Assembly: GCF_014356525.2 (NCBI RefSeq)
Contig: NC_052506.1
Coordinates: 20,735,916-20,799,915, forward strand
Reading direction: 5' to 3'
DNA from: Nilaparvata lugens
Taxonomy: Eukaryota; Arthropoda; Insecta; Hemiptera; Delphacidae
Length of the DNA: 64,000 bases
The position numbers and the translations under genes are program-made. Positions within the stretch are counted from its first letter, which is position 1, and each line of letters starts with the position of its first letter. Below the pieces are notes generated by a model. That model was given only the letters and a program-made list of their open reading frames with translations. It was not told the DNA's origin and made no database searches. Of this stretch, positions 36,471 to 47,279 are shown piece by piece.

Positions 36471-36763
36471 TTTTATAATATAAATTGGAACAGGATACAA
36501 ACGACATAGATAGATTAAAAACACTTGAAAACTTACATTATAATCGGAAATTTTCGAGGAACTGAGTCCCCTTTCTCGACCGAGCAGGGAGTGGTGACCA
36601 CTCTTAGAGAGAGAGAGAGAGAGAGAGAGACAGACCACTCTCTGCTCGGTCGAGAAAGGGGACTCAGTTCCTCGAAAATTTCCGATTATAATGTGAGTTT
36701 TCAAGTGTTTTTAATCTATCTATGTCGTGTGTATCCTGTTTCAATTTATATTATAAAACTTTC
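36471..36763. mobile_element. Near-perfect 290-bp palindrome with (GA)n loop
   Basis: The arms at about 36471-36604 and 36633-36763 are almost exact reverse complements (shared blocks cggaaattttcgaggaactg and agtcccctttctcgaccgag). The loop is a GA repeat (agagagagagagagagagag). The mirror-image open frames on both strands are a consequence of the palindrome. It is a foldback/MITE-like insertion in bestrophin intron 1. Confidence 0.85.
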
Positions 36764-36796
36764 ACGTGTTTTCTGTTATGTGCTACATGTATTAAC

Positions 36797-37228
36797 TAGT
36801 AGTTCTGTGAAAAGTAGACCTCACGCAGTATTCTCATCCACAAGTACCTGTTGAAACTATAGACCTTATGGAAATACAGCAAAGACTGGCTTCTCCACAC
36901 ATCTGTGTAATCACTTGTCAGCTGATTTAAGATGAATAATTCTAAAGTCTAATTTTCACTCTTATATTGGCATATGAAGGAGGCTCCTTTTTCCTTTTAT
37001 ATTATCCTTGAAATGTAAAATTTCCAAAAACCTTGTATATACGTCGACGCGCAATTAAAAAAGGAACATACCTGTCAAATTTCATGAAAATCTATTACCG
37101 CGTTTCGCCGTAAATGCGCAACATATACGTAATATACATAAACATGCGCAATATACATAAACATTTAAACATTAAGAGAAATACCAAACCGTCGACTTGA
37201 ATCTTAGACCTCACTTAACTCGGTCAAT
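36797..37228. repeat. Dispersed non-autonomous element, family G, copy 2
   Basis: It begins agtagttctgtgaaaagtag and ends ttaactcggtcaat. It shares the internal blocks cttgtatatacgtcgacgcg and tttcgccgtaaatgcgcaac with the other copies. A short local duplication of the form atacataaacatgcgcaata lies at about 37126-37158. Bestrophin intron 1. Confidence 0.8.
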
Positions 37229-37594
37229 AAGGATATAAACATCCGAAATAAGGGTGGGAAGTGACCTGATATCATCATTGTTATCGCCCCATCAAATCCA
37301 ATAACCTGAATTTCTCCCCATTCATTGACAAGACTTATTGACTAGCGATGATTAATTTCAATGTAGGCTGTTCGATGCGAGGACCGAAAAGATTTTCAAC
37401 AATGAGGAGCCAAGTTATGAATGTATTGATTGGCAAGACAAGGAAGTTACATTGCTTGTTATAAGCTAGGGAAGGAGGTTCTAGTTCTTCTTGATGTAAA
37501 ATTGAAATTAGAAGGTGAATGAATAAAGAAGAATGAAAAGTAGCAACTAGTAGCGACCACTTTATAGCGATACAGTACTCTTTAACTTGATATC

Positions 37595-37692
37595 TAGGCC
37601 CAGTTTCTAAGACACTTTTCAAATCTAATGTATCATTAAACCTATAGATTTGATGATCCATTAGAATTAATAAGTGTCCTAGAAACCAGGCC
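37595..37692. mobile_element. Small palindromic MITE
   Basis: The left arm ggcccagtttctaagacact and right arm agtgtcctagaaaccaggcc are inverted repeats; internal blocks (aaatctaatgtatcattaa / ccattagaatt) are also partly inverted. About 100 bp. Confidence 0.7.
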
Positions 37693-37699
37693 CTGGAGT

Positions 37700-40600
37700 T
37701 ATAGTATTACAAAACAAATAGTGAAGTAATTCAGAGCACAATACAGTAGGTTAGCATACAAAAATATTTATTCAAACCGCATTAAAATACTTGAGTAAAC
37801 AAACATAAGTTGGACTGTAATAAAATGTTTATTACAACTTGACAGTCAACCAAATAAACAGTTAAGGTTTTAGTAGTTACTATACACCATTATGGGTATC
37901 AAATGTATCAATAAATGGAGATCCATGAGAGAAGGAGATTGTAAACAAAATAATAAACTAGTAAAAATGAAACATATTATGTGTGCTTTTTTCTGAACGT
38001 CAATTTTTGTTTATGGAAGACGGACCTCTAAATACTGAGAGATAGCACACCATTGTACCATCGCTATCAAATAATTGGACAAGAGGTATGGAATAGTTCA
38101 GCACTTATTCACAACAACAACTCTATCTAAATTGAGGATTAATGTTATGATCAAAAAATTGCATTAAGATAAGCAGAAGTAAGATTACAACTAAATTCAC
38201 GTTGAAGGCAATTTTCTTCACCAAATGAGTTTGAAGATACTGAGAAAGTAGGTTTTATTGGCTAATTACTGAAGTTCCACTGCTGAATGACAGTTTATCA
38301 ACATGAGAAGATAATAAGCAGGTAGCCTACTTACCTACTGACAAGTATGAAATCAGCCTTATTATTACAAGCAAAAGAGTATATGACACATAAGTAGGCC
38401 CAATAATTGTCATTGTGAAATTCCTGTCACTGATTGTGGCGAGTTCTACTGATAACAACTGACTTATCAGTAATTATGTGAGAGCTTTTACCATGTTAAT
38501 TTCCAGTTATCGTTCACAATAATTACTGGAAGTTGTGTTTTGAAAATTCCTTGGTATGCAATCCAATGCATCAAATGTGCTGAATTAATTATGAGACTGG
38601 AGGTCTATTTCTATTTCAGTTCCACAATTCTTCTTGTATTGAGCCCTTATACTCCATTGTAGCCTACATCTTCCTAAAACAACAGCCAAGAATATCAATA
38701 CTATGTGTGTTAGAACTTTTCTTTTGGAAATTCAAGTGGTAACCTAACAAGTCTGGATTAACCTAGGTTTACACTATGTAGCAGAGCTATGTTGTATGTT
38801 GTATTTTTTGGAGATGAATAAACCTCCAGTATTAGGAGGGGTTTAATATACATGTAGCTCAGCTATATAGCTCTGCTACAAGTTCAAAAAGTTTCTTTTC
38901 TGCTACAAGTTTCTTTATAACTAAAGAAATGTTAATTTTTAGTGAGAATTGTACCGTAAGATTCTACATATTTTTCACAAATTTTACTTTAACCTTTATT
39001 TTTTATAAATAGTTGTTGCATTTTGTTATTCGAAGTCAAGATTTTTTAAATAACTTATTAGCAATATAGGTTCATAATTATGAATAAAATAAATCGATTA
39101 ATAGCTCGCATTATCTCAGCTTATTTTCTGTATATACGATTAATGAAAATGATAATGAAACAATTTTGTACCAAAAAGTGAAAACCAATATAAAAGATTG
39201 ACACAGATTGTGATTATGACCACAATATTGGAAGCTAGTGAAAAAACATTTTTTGGATTTTGTGATAGATACACGTGGTAGAAACAGTAGCATCCATCAC
39301 ATTGTGTCAAACCTGTTGCAAAGTTCATTGAAAGTGTGATGTGATGGCAATCATCTGGAAATGATGGACAACTCCAATTTATTTCGTAGATAGTCTTGTA
39401 CGGGGATGTTCATTGGATGTCAACCACCAATTTAGAACTCTTCATTTTTTATGGATTCTGATAGGTTCGTCCATAAAATAGAAACATCAATACCGTACTC
39501 AGACAGAATATAACCAAAGAGTATATGACCTTAATTATTGTATATGTAGTCCGATCCAGGATTAGTTAATCATATTCGTGTGAAATTTACACAATAATAA
39601 ACTTGATAGAAGATGATGACGCGCTGGTAGAATTGACATGGCTTTAGTTGCCTGCACACACTTTTATTAAGATAAGGCTGGTATACACGTGATTATTTCC
39701 TGAGAGGGCGAATTTGGAACCACTTTTCAAACTGGAAAAATACAGAATAGGCTACTGATAAAATAAATGTGGTATAAGTTATTTTTCTCTGAGGATGACG
39801 CTTACATGAGACGTAGGATTGTACGTGGGCAATGAGAGGTATGATGATTCGAGATGAAGGATCCTCCAGTATTAGGATTTGTAATCCAGGATTTGATATA
39901 ACTTGAATAAATAATTTTAATTCTACCTTAATACTATATTCCCATCAACAATTGTCAATCCCAATTCGATAACCCATATCGACAATCTGCTAATAATTCT
40001 GAATTGGATTGATGTTTTCATATATTTTTGTTAATAGGAGATCACTTGAAAATTGCAGTTTGAATATATTCTTGCTAATAGGAAATCACTTGAAAATTGC
40101 AGCTTGTACAAGATTATTTGAGCGTGTATGCTGTGCTATAATATTGTAGTGACAGTGACATGAGAATCTCAAGCCGGAAACATATTGTACGAAGAAGAAT
40201 CAACAGTCAACAATGCGCTAATAGATATGACGCAAGTGTGCATTTCAATAAAGGTCCACGCCCACATTAGCAATTGTTTAAATTATGCTATTTTCATACC
40301 GATGAATAATTTGACGCCTGTTTGGGCAATTTCCCTACCATATTGAGATAAAAAATACACTTTTAATCAATAATTTATCTAATTAGCCTATTATAAATGT
40401 AAGGCAAATACTCAAATTAATCAGCTTGTTGCTACTTAACTGATTTATTTTTTCGATACAAAAATAGAAAGGATCACAGGCAAATTCCTTTACGAGCCCT
40501 AATGACATATCTAATAGCATAACAGTACAATGAAAAAGGAAAATAACATAAATATAGAATCGCACTTTATAATATCCACAACGATTCAGTATAACTATAC

Positions 40601-41630
40601 TCCGTACAAAATAACTTTTGACTTGGAGGAATATGCGGCGCAGAGAAATGGAGGGAGATCAGCCAATTACTGTGATGGATAGTCATAGGTAGAAGTGCAG
40701 TTGCCAATTTGTCGTTTACAATCAATCGACTGAAGGCTTTCACAGAAGAAACTCTATAAGTTCAACATGACCGCTTGTATACTCACTAGAAATTAGAGAA
40801 TGCTGGCCGTTTCAGAACGGCAACACAACCGCCGTTGTATTCCTACCTCTGTATGCCTTCTCTGCTGCGCATGTCCCTCCCAAGTCAGAAGTAATTTTGA
40901 ACGGAGTATAATAAGATTAGAAGAGAACGATATTTGGGTAAGATTCCGTGAAGTTAGTGAAGGGGTATAGTATGATCACTGAAAACAACATCAAGCATAC
41001 CGGAAATTGGAAATGTAATTTCAAGTTTTCTATCGAATTTTTATCTACTATCTGGGCATTGAGGTAAACTGGGTGTTGGCCAACTTGTAATATAATATTT
41101 CTCATACCACAAATCTGCACGGTTTTATCTATAATAGATCTCAACACAGAAGCCGATTCAATAGAAGACTTGACCGGTGAGAGTGAACGCAACGTGAGTT
41201 GTGTGCTAAAGACCACATGCCTTTTATAGCATGCTATTCTCATTACAATATTTCTAGTAAGAGACCACATCGCAAAACTTCACTTGCCTTGTTGAAAGTT
41301 TCCGCTTTCTATTTAATCTTCAATCTTTAGCTTCTAATTAGTGCTTTATCTAGCCTTTTGGTTTGATCAGTTTAGTGAAAAGCCTACAAAATAGTGCGAC
41401 CTTTAATTCCACTTAATTGTCATTTCTTCATAAAATTGACATATATTATCAAAATACTAATATAACCTGGAAACATAGGTCCAGTTTAAAGTTCACTGCA
41501 ACTGTCATTAGTTTCGCAAATACCGTTCAATATATTATAATGTTTACGGATTGCATAGGTTAGGCAAGTTAGCTAATATACTTATACCAGAGACGAATAG
41601 TACGAGGTATCTCTAATAGTATATTTATTA
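37700..41630. other. Bestrophin intron 1, right part, no gene seen
   Basis: AT-rich sequence without supported exons. Items seen: an imperfect inverted pair around 38770-38880 (ttacactatgtagcagagct / agctctgctacaagttc), a diverged family R piece at about 39785-39850, and two near-identical units (attcttgctaataggaaatc type) at about 40023-40100. Short frames such as 40917-41270 show no family features. Confidence 0.4.
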
Positions 41631-41634
41631 TAAA

Positions 41635-41808
41635 TAGAAATAAAAATCACAGTACCCTTTTTTGAATTCTTTTATCACAACATTCATGCCATTTTCAAGT
41701 TATATGAAGTAAATTATATTTACTTCATATCATGAATTTTGAAACATGTTGTGATAAAATAGTTCAAAAAAGGGTTCTGAAATTTTTATTTCTATTTATA
41801 TTACAAGT
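41635..41808. mobile_element. Foldback MITE
   Basis: The left arm (atagaaataaaaatcacagt, then acccttttttgaa) and right arm (ttcaaaaaagggttctgaaa, then tttttatttctat) are inverted. The centre is a second dyad around tatgaagtaaattatattta. It is related by its ends to the element at 19676-20102. Bestrophin intron 1. Confidence 0.8.
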
Positions 41809-42163
41809 AACCCTATACAGAAAAAAGAAGTATATTTATTCCATGCTTATAATTATACGTGCATATAACTTATTTGTACTATTGTACATTGCACAAGACA
41901 AAAAAAAATGAAACATAAAAATTCGATGTGTTTTCTATGAAAGAGCCTTAGCTCATACAAGTTGGTTGTACATTTACGTCAATTGAGAAGTAACAATGGA
42001 CAAGTCAATGAAAAAACATAATTTGTTTTTTTTTTTTGGGGGGGGGATAATATACTGTGTACATGTTGAAGGTTGAAAAATTATACAAGACAGTGAAAGA
42101 AAATAACAACATTTGAAAAGTGCCAATTTAGCATGACAATTATGAATTAAATCGTAATTTTAC

Positions 42164-42234
42164 CTGACAAGCAGCTTAAGGAAGCAGCCAAAGCCACGGC
42201 AAGTGGCCACCTCAGCAGTGTAGGTGACCGTCAT
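42164..42234 (-). CDS. Best1: Bestrophin exon 1, start codon
   Basis: The ATG is at 42234-42232 in the context caaccATGa. The exon encodes MTVTYTAEVATCRGFGCF then LKLLV plus two bases of Arg24, and the donor GTAAAA starts at 42163. The vertebrate protein begins MTITYTSQVA in the same register, including the Ala at position 10 that lies near the calcium site. A pyrimidine-rich ccgcccccag directly upstream (AG at 42241-42240) could be an acceptor, so the 5' untranslated region may be split. The upstream 130 bp is GC-rich. This exon has a truncated second copy at 49704-49649. Confidence 0.94.
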
Positions 42235-42744
42235 GGTTGCTGGGGGCGGGAGAGAGCGGAGGCGGCAATAGTCGAGGGCAGCAGAGGCAGCTCACTTCGC
42301 TAGTCCTCTAGTCGCCGCCCCTCATCCAGCGAAGGCGGCACTGCCCCCCTCCTGTACATTGCACCACTAGCGTCAACTAACGATTCCTGTCCCAACACAA
42401 AAATAAAAACTATCATCCAACGGGTCCAATTTGTACCAAGGATAAACGAACAAGTAGTTGTTAGTTGTTAATAAGGTCAAATATCATACATAATGGTATA
42501 GTTATCATTGGTATATAAGTATTGTAAAGACATAATCACTGTACAGTATGAAAATGTCATACTACCGAGTAGTTATAATAATTCGGAAATGCTGTTGGGG
42601 TTGTGAGATTGAAAAAGATCGTAGCAGCTTCAAAGGGTTTTCAACCTTGATTGAATTAACCATAATTTGATACATTAAGATACTTAGACCTAATTTTAGT
42701 TTATTCGAGTTCGTTTGTTGTAAGAAAAATAAAAATATTTAGAT

Positions 42745-43309
42745 ACTAGTAGTTCTGTGAACAGTAGACCTCGCGCTCAGTAAGTAACATTGACATGTTA
42801 TGTTTTCTCAAAAATTAATAGAAAATTTATCAATTTAAAATGTCTAGAAAAAATCGTAAATAAACATAGAGCTTTCTGTCCTATCGTACCTCGTACCGTG
42901 CGTGACATGTCGTCTCGGAATGTGAGTGTGAGCGCTGTTATCAGGTCTGGCTGCAACTGTCTACAACGTTGATGGAAAGATATATTTTCAAGATGTTCGA
43001 TGTTTTTGTACGGGTAGTATTACAATCAGATAGCTGATTTATGATGAATAATTGTATAGTCTGATTTTTACTCTAATATTGGCGTATGAAGGAGGCTTCT
43101 TTTTCCTTTTATATTATCCTTGAAATGCAAAATTTCCAAAAACCTTGTATATACGTCGACGCGCAATTTAAAAAGGAACATACCTGTCAAATTTAATGAA
43201 AATCTATTACCACGTTTCGCTGTAAATGCGCAACATATAAACATTTAAACATTAAGAGAAATGCCAAACCGTCGACTTGAATCTTAGACCTCACTTCGCT
43301 CGGTCAATT
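42745..43309. repeat. Dispersed non-autonomous element, family G, copy 3 (complete)
   Basis: It begins tagtagttctgtgaacagta and ends cacttcgctcggtcaatta. The second copy of the duplication runs straight from its equivalent of 42738 to its equivalent of 43310, giving an empty site that fixes the ends within a few bases. The element is about 565 bp and non-coding; the frame at 42790-42972 is unsupported. Confidence 0.85.
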
Positions 43310-43313
43310 ATTA

Positions 43314-43560
43314 AACGAAAATCCCAATTGAATGCTGTAAATCACCCCGAAGACTTTTGCCACTGCAAATATTGACAACAGGGTAAACAGATAGATGGAA
43401 ATTCGATGAGCGCTACTATTCAAAGATGATTTGTCTGCCCGGGAAACGAACCCGGTACCTCCTAATTGTCAGTCAGGAATGCTCTATCCTTACACCAAAC
43501 TGACAATCTCTGGATGGATAGCAGAGCTCATTTCATACGAAACCATAGCGGCCACCGCCA
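43314..43560 (-). mobile_element. tRNA-derived SINE, family A, copy 1
   Basis: Read on the minus strand, the copy has a tRNA-like head (cagtttggtgtaaggatag as A box, gggttcgtttcccgggc as B box). The body contains cttcggggtgatttacagca and the tail ends gggattttcgttta. It is not a functional tRNA, because no cloverleaf continues after the B box. Confidence 0.8.
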
Positions 43561-43572
43561 CTCTACAGATGG

Positions 43573-43710
43573 ACAGAAATTAGAAATTTGCATTTGTTCA
43601 AAAGCTAATTAATAAATATTATTATTTATAGCATTTAATTGGGATTTTCTTCTAATAATATTTATTAATTAATTGGCATTTGAACAAATTCAAATTCTAA
43701 TTTCTTTCAA
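43573..43710. repeat. Hairpin repeat
   Basis: The left part (aaattagaaatttgcatttg, then ttcaaaagctaattaataa) and right part (ttattaattaattggcattt, gaacaaattcaaattctaat) are imperfect inverted repeats. The same hairpin is at about 50480-50612 in the duplicate. Confidence 0.6.
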
Positions 43711-43877
43711 TATGTATGAAAATATTTGAATTTTAATCATCAAATCATTCAATTTCCATCATTCAAAAACTTATGGCTTTCACAAGAATTTGGAGTAATA
43801 AGCTTTTGAGAGTTCAAATAAGTGAAGCAATTACTTTGAAGCTTTTTGTAACCGTTTTTGAATAACATAACTTATAA

Positions 43878-44183
43878 GTTACAGATGGAATCAAATAGAG
43901 AATGCATTTATTCAAATGCTAATTAATATATAATTATTATTCAACGAAAATCCTGAATAAATGCTGTAAATCACCCCGAAGACTTCTGCTACTGCAGACA
44001 TTGACAACAGGGTTTAACAGCTGGATGAAAATTCGATGAGAACTACTATCCAAAAATTAGTTGCCAGCCCGGGAATCGAACCCGGTACCTACCAATTGCT
44101 AGTCAGGAATGCTTACCCTTACACCAAACTGACCATCTCTAGATAGCAGCGCTCATTTTATACAAAGCCGTAGCGGCCAACTA
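43878..44183 (-). mobile_element. SINE family A, copy 2, in a 306-bp direct repeat
   Basis: The unit starts gttacagatggaatcaaata and includes a complete antisense SINE with the B box region cccgggaatcgaacccggta. It repeats 306 bp on, at 44184, where the next SINE begins. Confidence 0.8.
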
Positions 44184-44496
44184 GTTACAGATGGAATTAA
44201 ATAGAGAAGGCATTTATTCAAATGCTAATTAATATATAATTATTATCTAACGAAAATCCTGAATAAATGCTGTAAATCACCCCGAAAACTTCTGCTACTA
44301 CAGACATTGATAACAGGGTTAACAGCTAGACAGGCCCGGCCCCAGGGGGGGGCGGACCGGGCGGCCGCACAGGGCGGCAGATTTTTGGGGGCGGCAAATT
44401 TTAAGGAACGGAAAATTTTTAAATGCGAATAAATAATAAATTCAATGTGAATAGTAAAATTTTATAAGAAGCTTTTTCCAAACTCAAGCTAATGAA

Positions 44497-44650
44497 GACA
44501 TATATCTAAGATCAACAATGTCCCAGGAACGTCTGAGTGATCTAGCGAACATAAAAAAGCTCAGTCCCTAGATCTTGAAGAACTGGAGAAGGAATTTTCC
44601 TATGCAAAGGTCAGACGAGTTCTACTTAATCGAACAAGTGTGTTGAACAA
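44497..44650 (+). pseudogene. hAT transposase C-terminal remnant
   Basis: The plus strand reads YLRSTMSQERLSDLANIKK, the signature of the hAT C-terminal dimerisation region, and then hits a stop. After a shift of frame it continues EELEKEFSYAKVRRVLLN to a stop at about 44660. Only this short end of the transposase is left; the catalytic domain is absent. Confidence 0.7.
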
Positions 44651-44848
44651 ACTCGTGTTGTAGCAATTGTAGTTTTGATTACTTAGCAAGTTAAATAGGC
44701 CCAATACTCTGTTGCAGTCTCTTGATTTGAAACTACCGTCTTAATTATGTTTTCTTATTGTGTACCGTATCTGTTCCGAACATAAAAATAGTTTAATCAG
44801 ATATTTTGTGTTACTGTTCTAGTCCAGTCAATTTAAGATTATAGAATG

Positions 44849-46738
44849 AAAAGTTTAGAACACAATTTTCAACTCCACAGCTCTTTTAAGGATAGTAAGA
44901 GTATTAGCATATCAAAAGTCCTCACCCCTACCTCATGTGCTAAAGGAGTGGAGGTGGTTTGAAAGTACCATTTTTTCAATTTTCTCATATACCTCGGAAA
45001 CTATGCATCTTATGAACATTTGTACACTGTAAAAAATTGATGCTCACAAAATTACCAACAAGTTTTGTTCTCTACATTTTCTTCATATCTCTTATCGTTT
45101 CTGAGATATCCGCTCTTGAAGGTGAGACATTTTTTTAAAAAACACATCTGCCTCCAATTTTTTCATCTTTTCGACCTTATAATTTTTGAACGATTGATGA
45201 AAAAAATCCGTTTGCTGATTATAAGCTGGCGGAGCATCAAATTATCTCCAATTAGATGTATATTTCCACTATTTTACGCATTTCTCTAAGACTGTTGCAG
45301 CAGTTTTAGTGTTGAGAGTGAAATTTTCTGTTCAGCAACAATAGATCAGTTGACAATGAAATTTGAAGGGAATGTTTGGAACTCAATTTTAGACTTTGCA
45401 GCTTCGTTGACACTAGTTTGGAGGTGAGCATATCAAAAATTCCAACCCCTACATCATGTGCTAAAGGGATGAGGGTGGTTTGAAAGTTGCATTTTCCACT
45501 TTTACTTACATGCTTATATCTTGGAAACAATGAGTTCTATTGACATAATCATCCACATAAAAATGAAGCTCAATGAATTTCCTTCAAGTTTTGTTTTGTA
45601 GAGGTTTTCAATAAATATGATACTAACTTTTCGAGATATATTTGTTCTAAAGTGATTCATTCTCAAAAACCCAGTTTTTCTTCCATTTTTCGCTCTTTCA
45701 AGTCTTTTAACTTCTCAACAATTGATGAAAAAAGAATGTGCTGATTACGAGATTTTAGAGCATTAAATTATCTTCCATTTCATGTATAATTCGACTATTT
45801 CAAGCATTCCTATACGACTGTTGCAGCAGTTTTAGTTTTGAATGTCTTGTTTGGTAGGAAGTTTAGAAACACCCCCTGTGTTCAGTTCCGCAGACGTTCC
45901 AATAAGTACTCAATATGGATGTTCATACTGAAGCACACTCCAATTTATGATCACAGAATAGTGTGATATTCGAAAAAAGTCACTTGTTGCAAATCTTGAT
46001 ATTTGACTCTCAAACCTAAAACTGCTGCAACAGTCATAATTATGGGAATGCGTGAAATAGTCGAATTATACATGAAATGAATGATAATTTAATGCTCTAC
46101 AATCTCGTAGTAAGCACATTCTTTTTCCATCAATTGTTGGAAAGTTATAAGAATTGAAAGAGCGAAAAATGGAAAAAACTGGGTTTTCGAAAATGCATCA
46201 CTTTAGAACATATATATCTCAAAAAGTATCAGATTTATCGAAATCCTCTACCAAACAAAACTTTCACTCTCAACACTAAAACTGCTGCAACAGTCGTAGG
46301 GAAATGCGTAAAATAGGGAAAATATACATCAAATTGAAGATAATTTGATGCTCCGTCAGCTTATAATCAGCACGGATTTTTTTCATCAATCATTCAAAAA
46401 TTATATGGCCGAAAAGATGAAAAAATTGGAGGTAGAAGTGTTTTTTTCAAAAAATGTCTCACCTTCAAGAGCGGATATCTCAGAAACTATAAGAGATATG
46501 AAAAAAATGTAGAGAACATAACTTGTTGGTAATTTTGTGAGCTTCAATTTTGTACGGTGTACAAATGTTCGTTCATAAGATGCATAGTTTCCGAGATATA
46601 TGAGAAAAATGAAAAAATGGTACTTTCAAACCACCCCCACCCCTTTGGCACATGGGGTAAGGGTGAGGACTTTTGATATGTTAATCCTCTTACTATCCTT
46701 AGAAGAGCTGTAGAGTTGAAAATTGTGTTCCAAAATTT
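44849..46738. repeat. Nested inverted repeat inside the hAT-like element
   Basis: The outer arms (about 44849-45320 and 46262-46738) are inverted copies about 470 bp long, sharing blocks such as gactgttgcagcagttttag. Inner arms (about 45590-45850 and 46005-46258) are a second inverted pair diverged from the first. The left outer and left inner arms are themselves diverged direct copies (both contain gttgcagcagttttagt and catcatgtgctaaaggg-type blocks). No coding frame. Confidence 0.8.
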
Positions 46739-47094
46739 TCCCTCCATACCTTTATTTGAGCATTCGTTGCCTGCACTTATTCCTCAATATTTATATTTGT
46801 CAAATATTTGTTTAAATGTCATTTTTAACTTGAAAAGCTGATAACCTTCGGGCAAATTTCCAAGTAAACAATTATTAGACGGGATACCTGGTGGTGGTGG
46901 GGGGGGGCGGCGTTTGCCGATTTCGCCCAGGGCGGCAAAGTCCCTAGGGCCGTGCCTGCAGCTAGATGGAAATTCGATGAGAACTACTATCCAAAAATTA
47001 GTTACCAGCCAGGGAATCGAACCCGGTACCTCCCAATTGCTAGTCAGGAATGCTTACCCTTACATCAAACTGACAATCTCCCTAATAAACTTGA

Positions 47095-47275
47095 ACTTAC
47101 ACCTGACTAGCAATTTGGAGGTACCGGGTTCGATTCCCGGGCTGGCAACTAATTTTTGGATAGTAGTTCTCATCGAATTTCCATCTAGCTGTTAACCCTG
47201 TTGTCAATGTCTGCAGTAGCGGAAGTCTTCGGGGTGATTTACAGCATTTATTCAGGATTTTCGTAAATAATAATT
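47095..47275 (+). mobile_element. SINE family A, copy 4 (opposite orientation)
   Basis: The plus strand reads tagcaatttggaggtaccgg, then gttcgattcccgggctggca and the body tcttcggggtgatttacagc. It lies tail-out next to copy 3, so the two heads face each other. The frame at 46914-47195 crosses this SINE and is not a gene. Confidence 0.8.
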
Positions 47276-47279
47276 ATAA

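Larger units (their letters stand above)
44331..46958. mobile_element. hAT-like DNA transposon, non-autonomous, with 8-bp target duplication
   Basis: The element starts caggcccggccccaggg and ends ccctagggccgtgcctg, giving imperfect terminal inverted repeats of about 17 bp. It is flanked by the exact 8-bp direct repeat cagctaga (44323-44330 and 46959-46966). Ends beginning CAGG and an 8-bp duplication are typical of the hAT superfamily. A remnant of an hAT transposase C terminus lies at 44497-44640. Most of the interior is nested inverted repeats instead of transposase, so the copy cannot move by itself. Confidence 0.85.
44184..47080 (-). mobile_element. SINE family A, copy 3, split by an hAT-like insertion
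   Basis: The SINE body occupies 44184-44330 and resumes after the inserted element at 46959, continuing to the tRNA-like head at about 47080 (gggaatcgaacccggtacct). The break falls in aacagctaga of the body. The uninterrupted copy 2 shows the expected continuous sequence. Confidence 0.85.

Noticed and set aside
36423..36854. Similar proteins on both strands
   Set aside because: Mirror frames of the palindrome at 36471-36763.
43440..43500. tRNA gene suggested by B-box-like gggttcgtttcccgggc
   Set aside because: It lies in a repeated SINE with no complete cloverleaf; the same unit occurs several times with the same tail.
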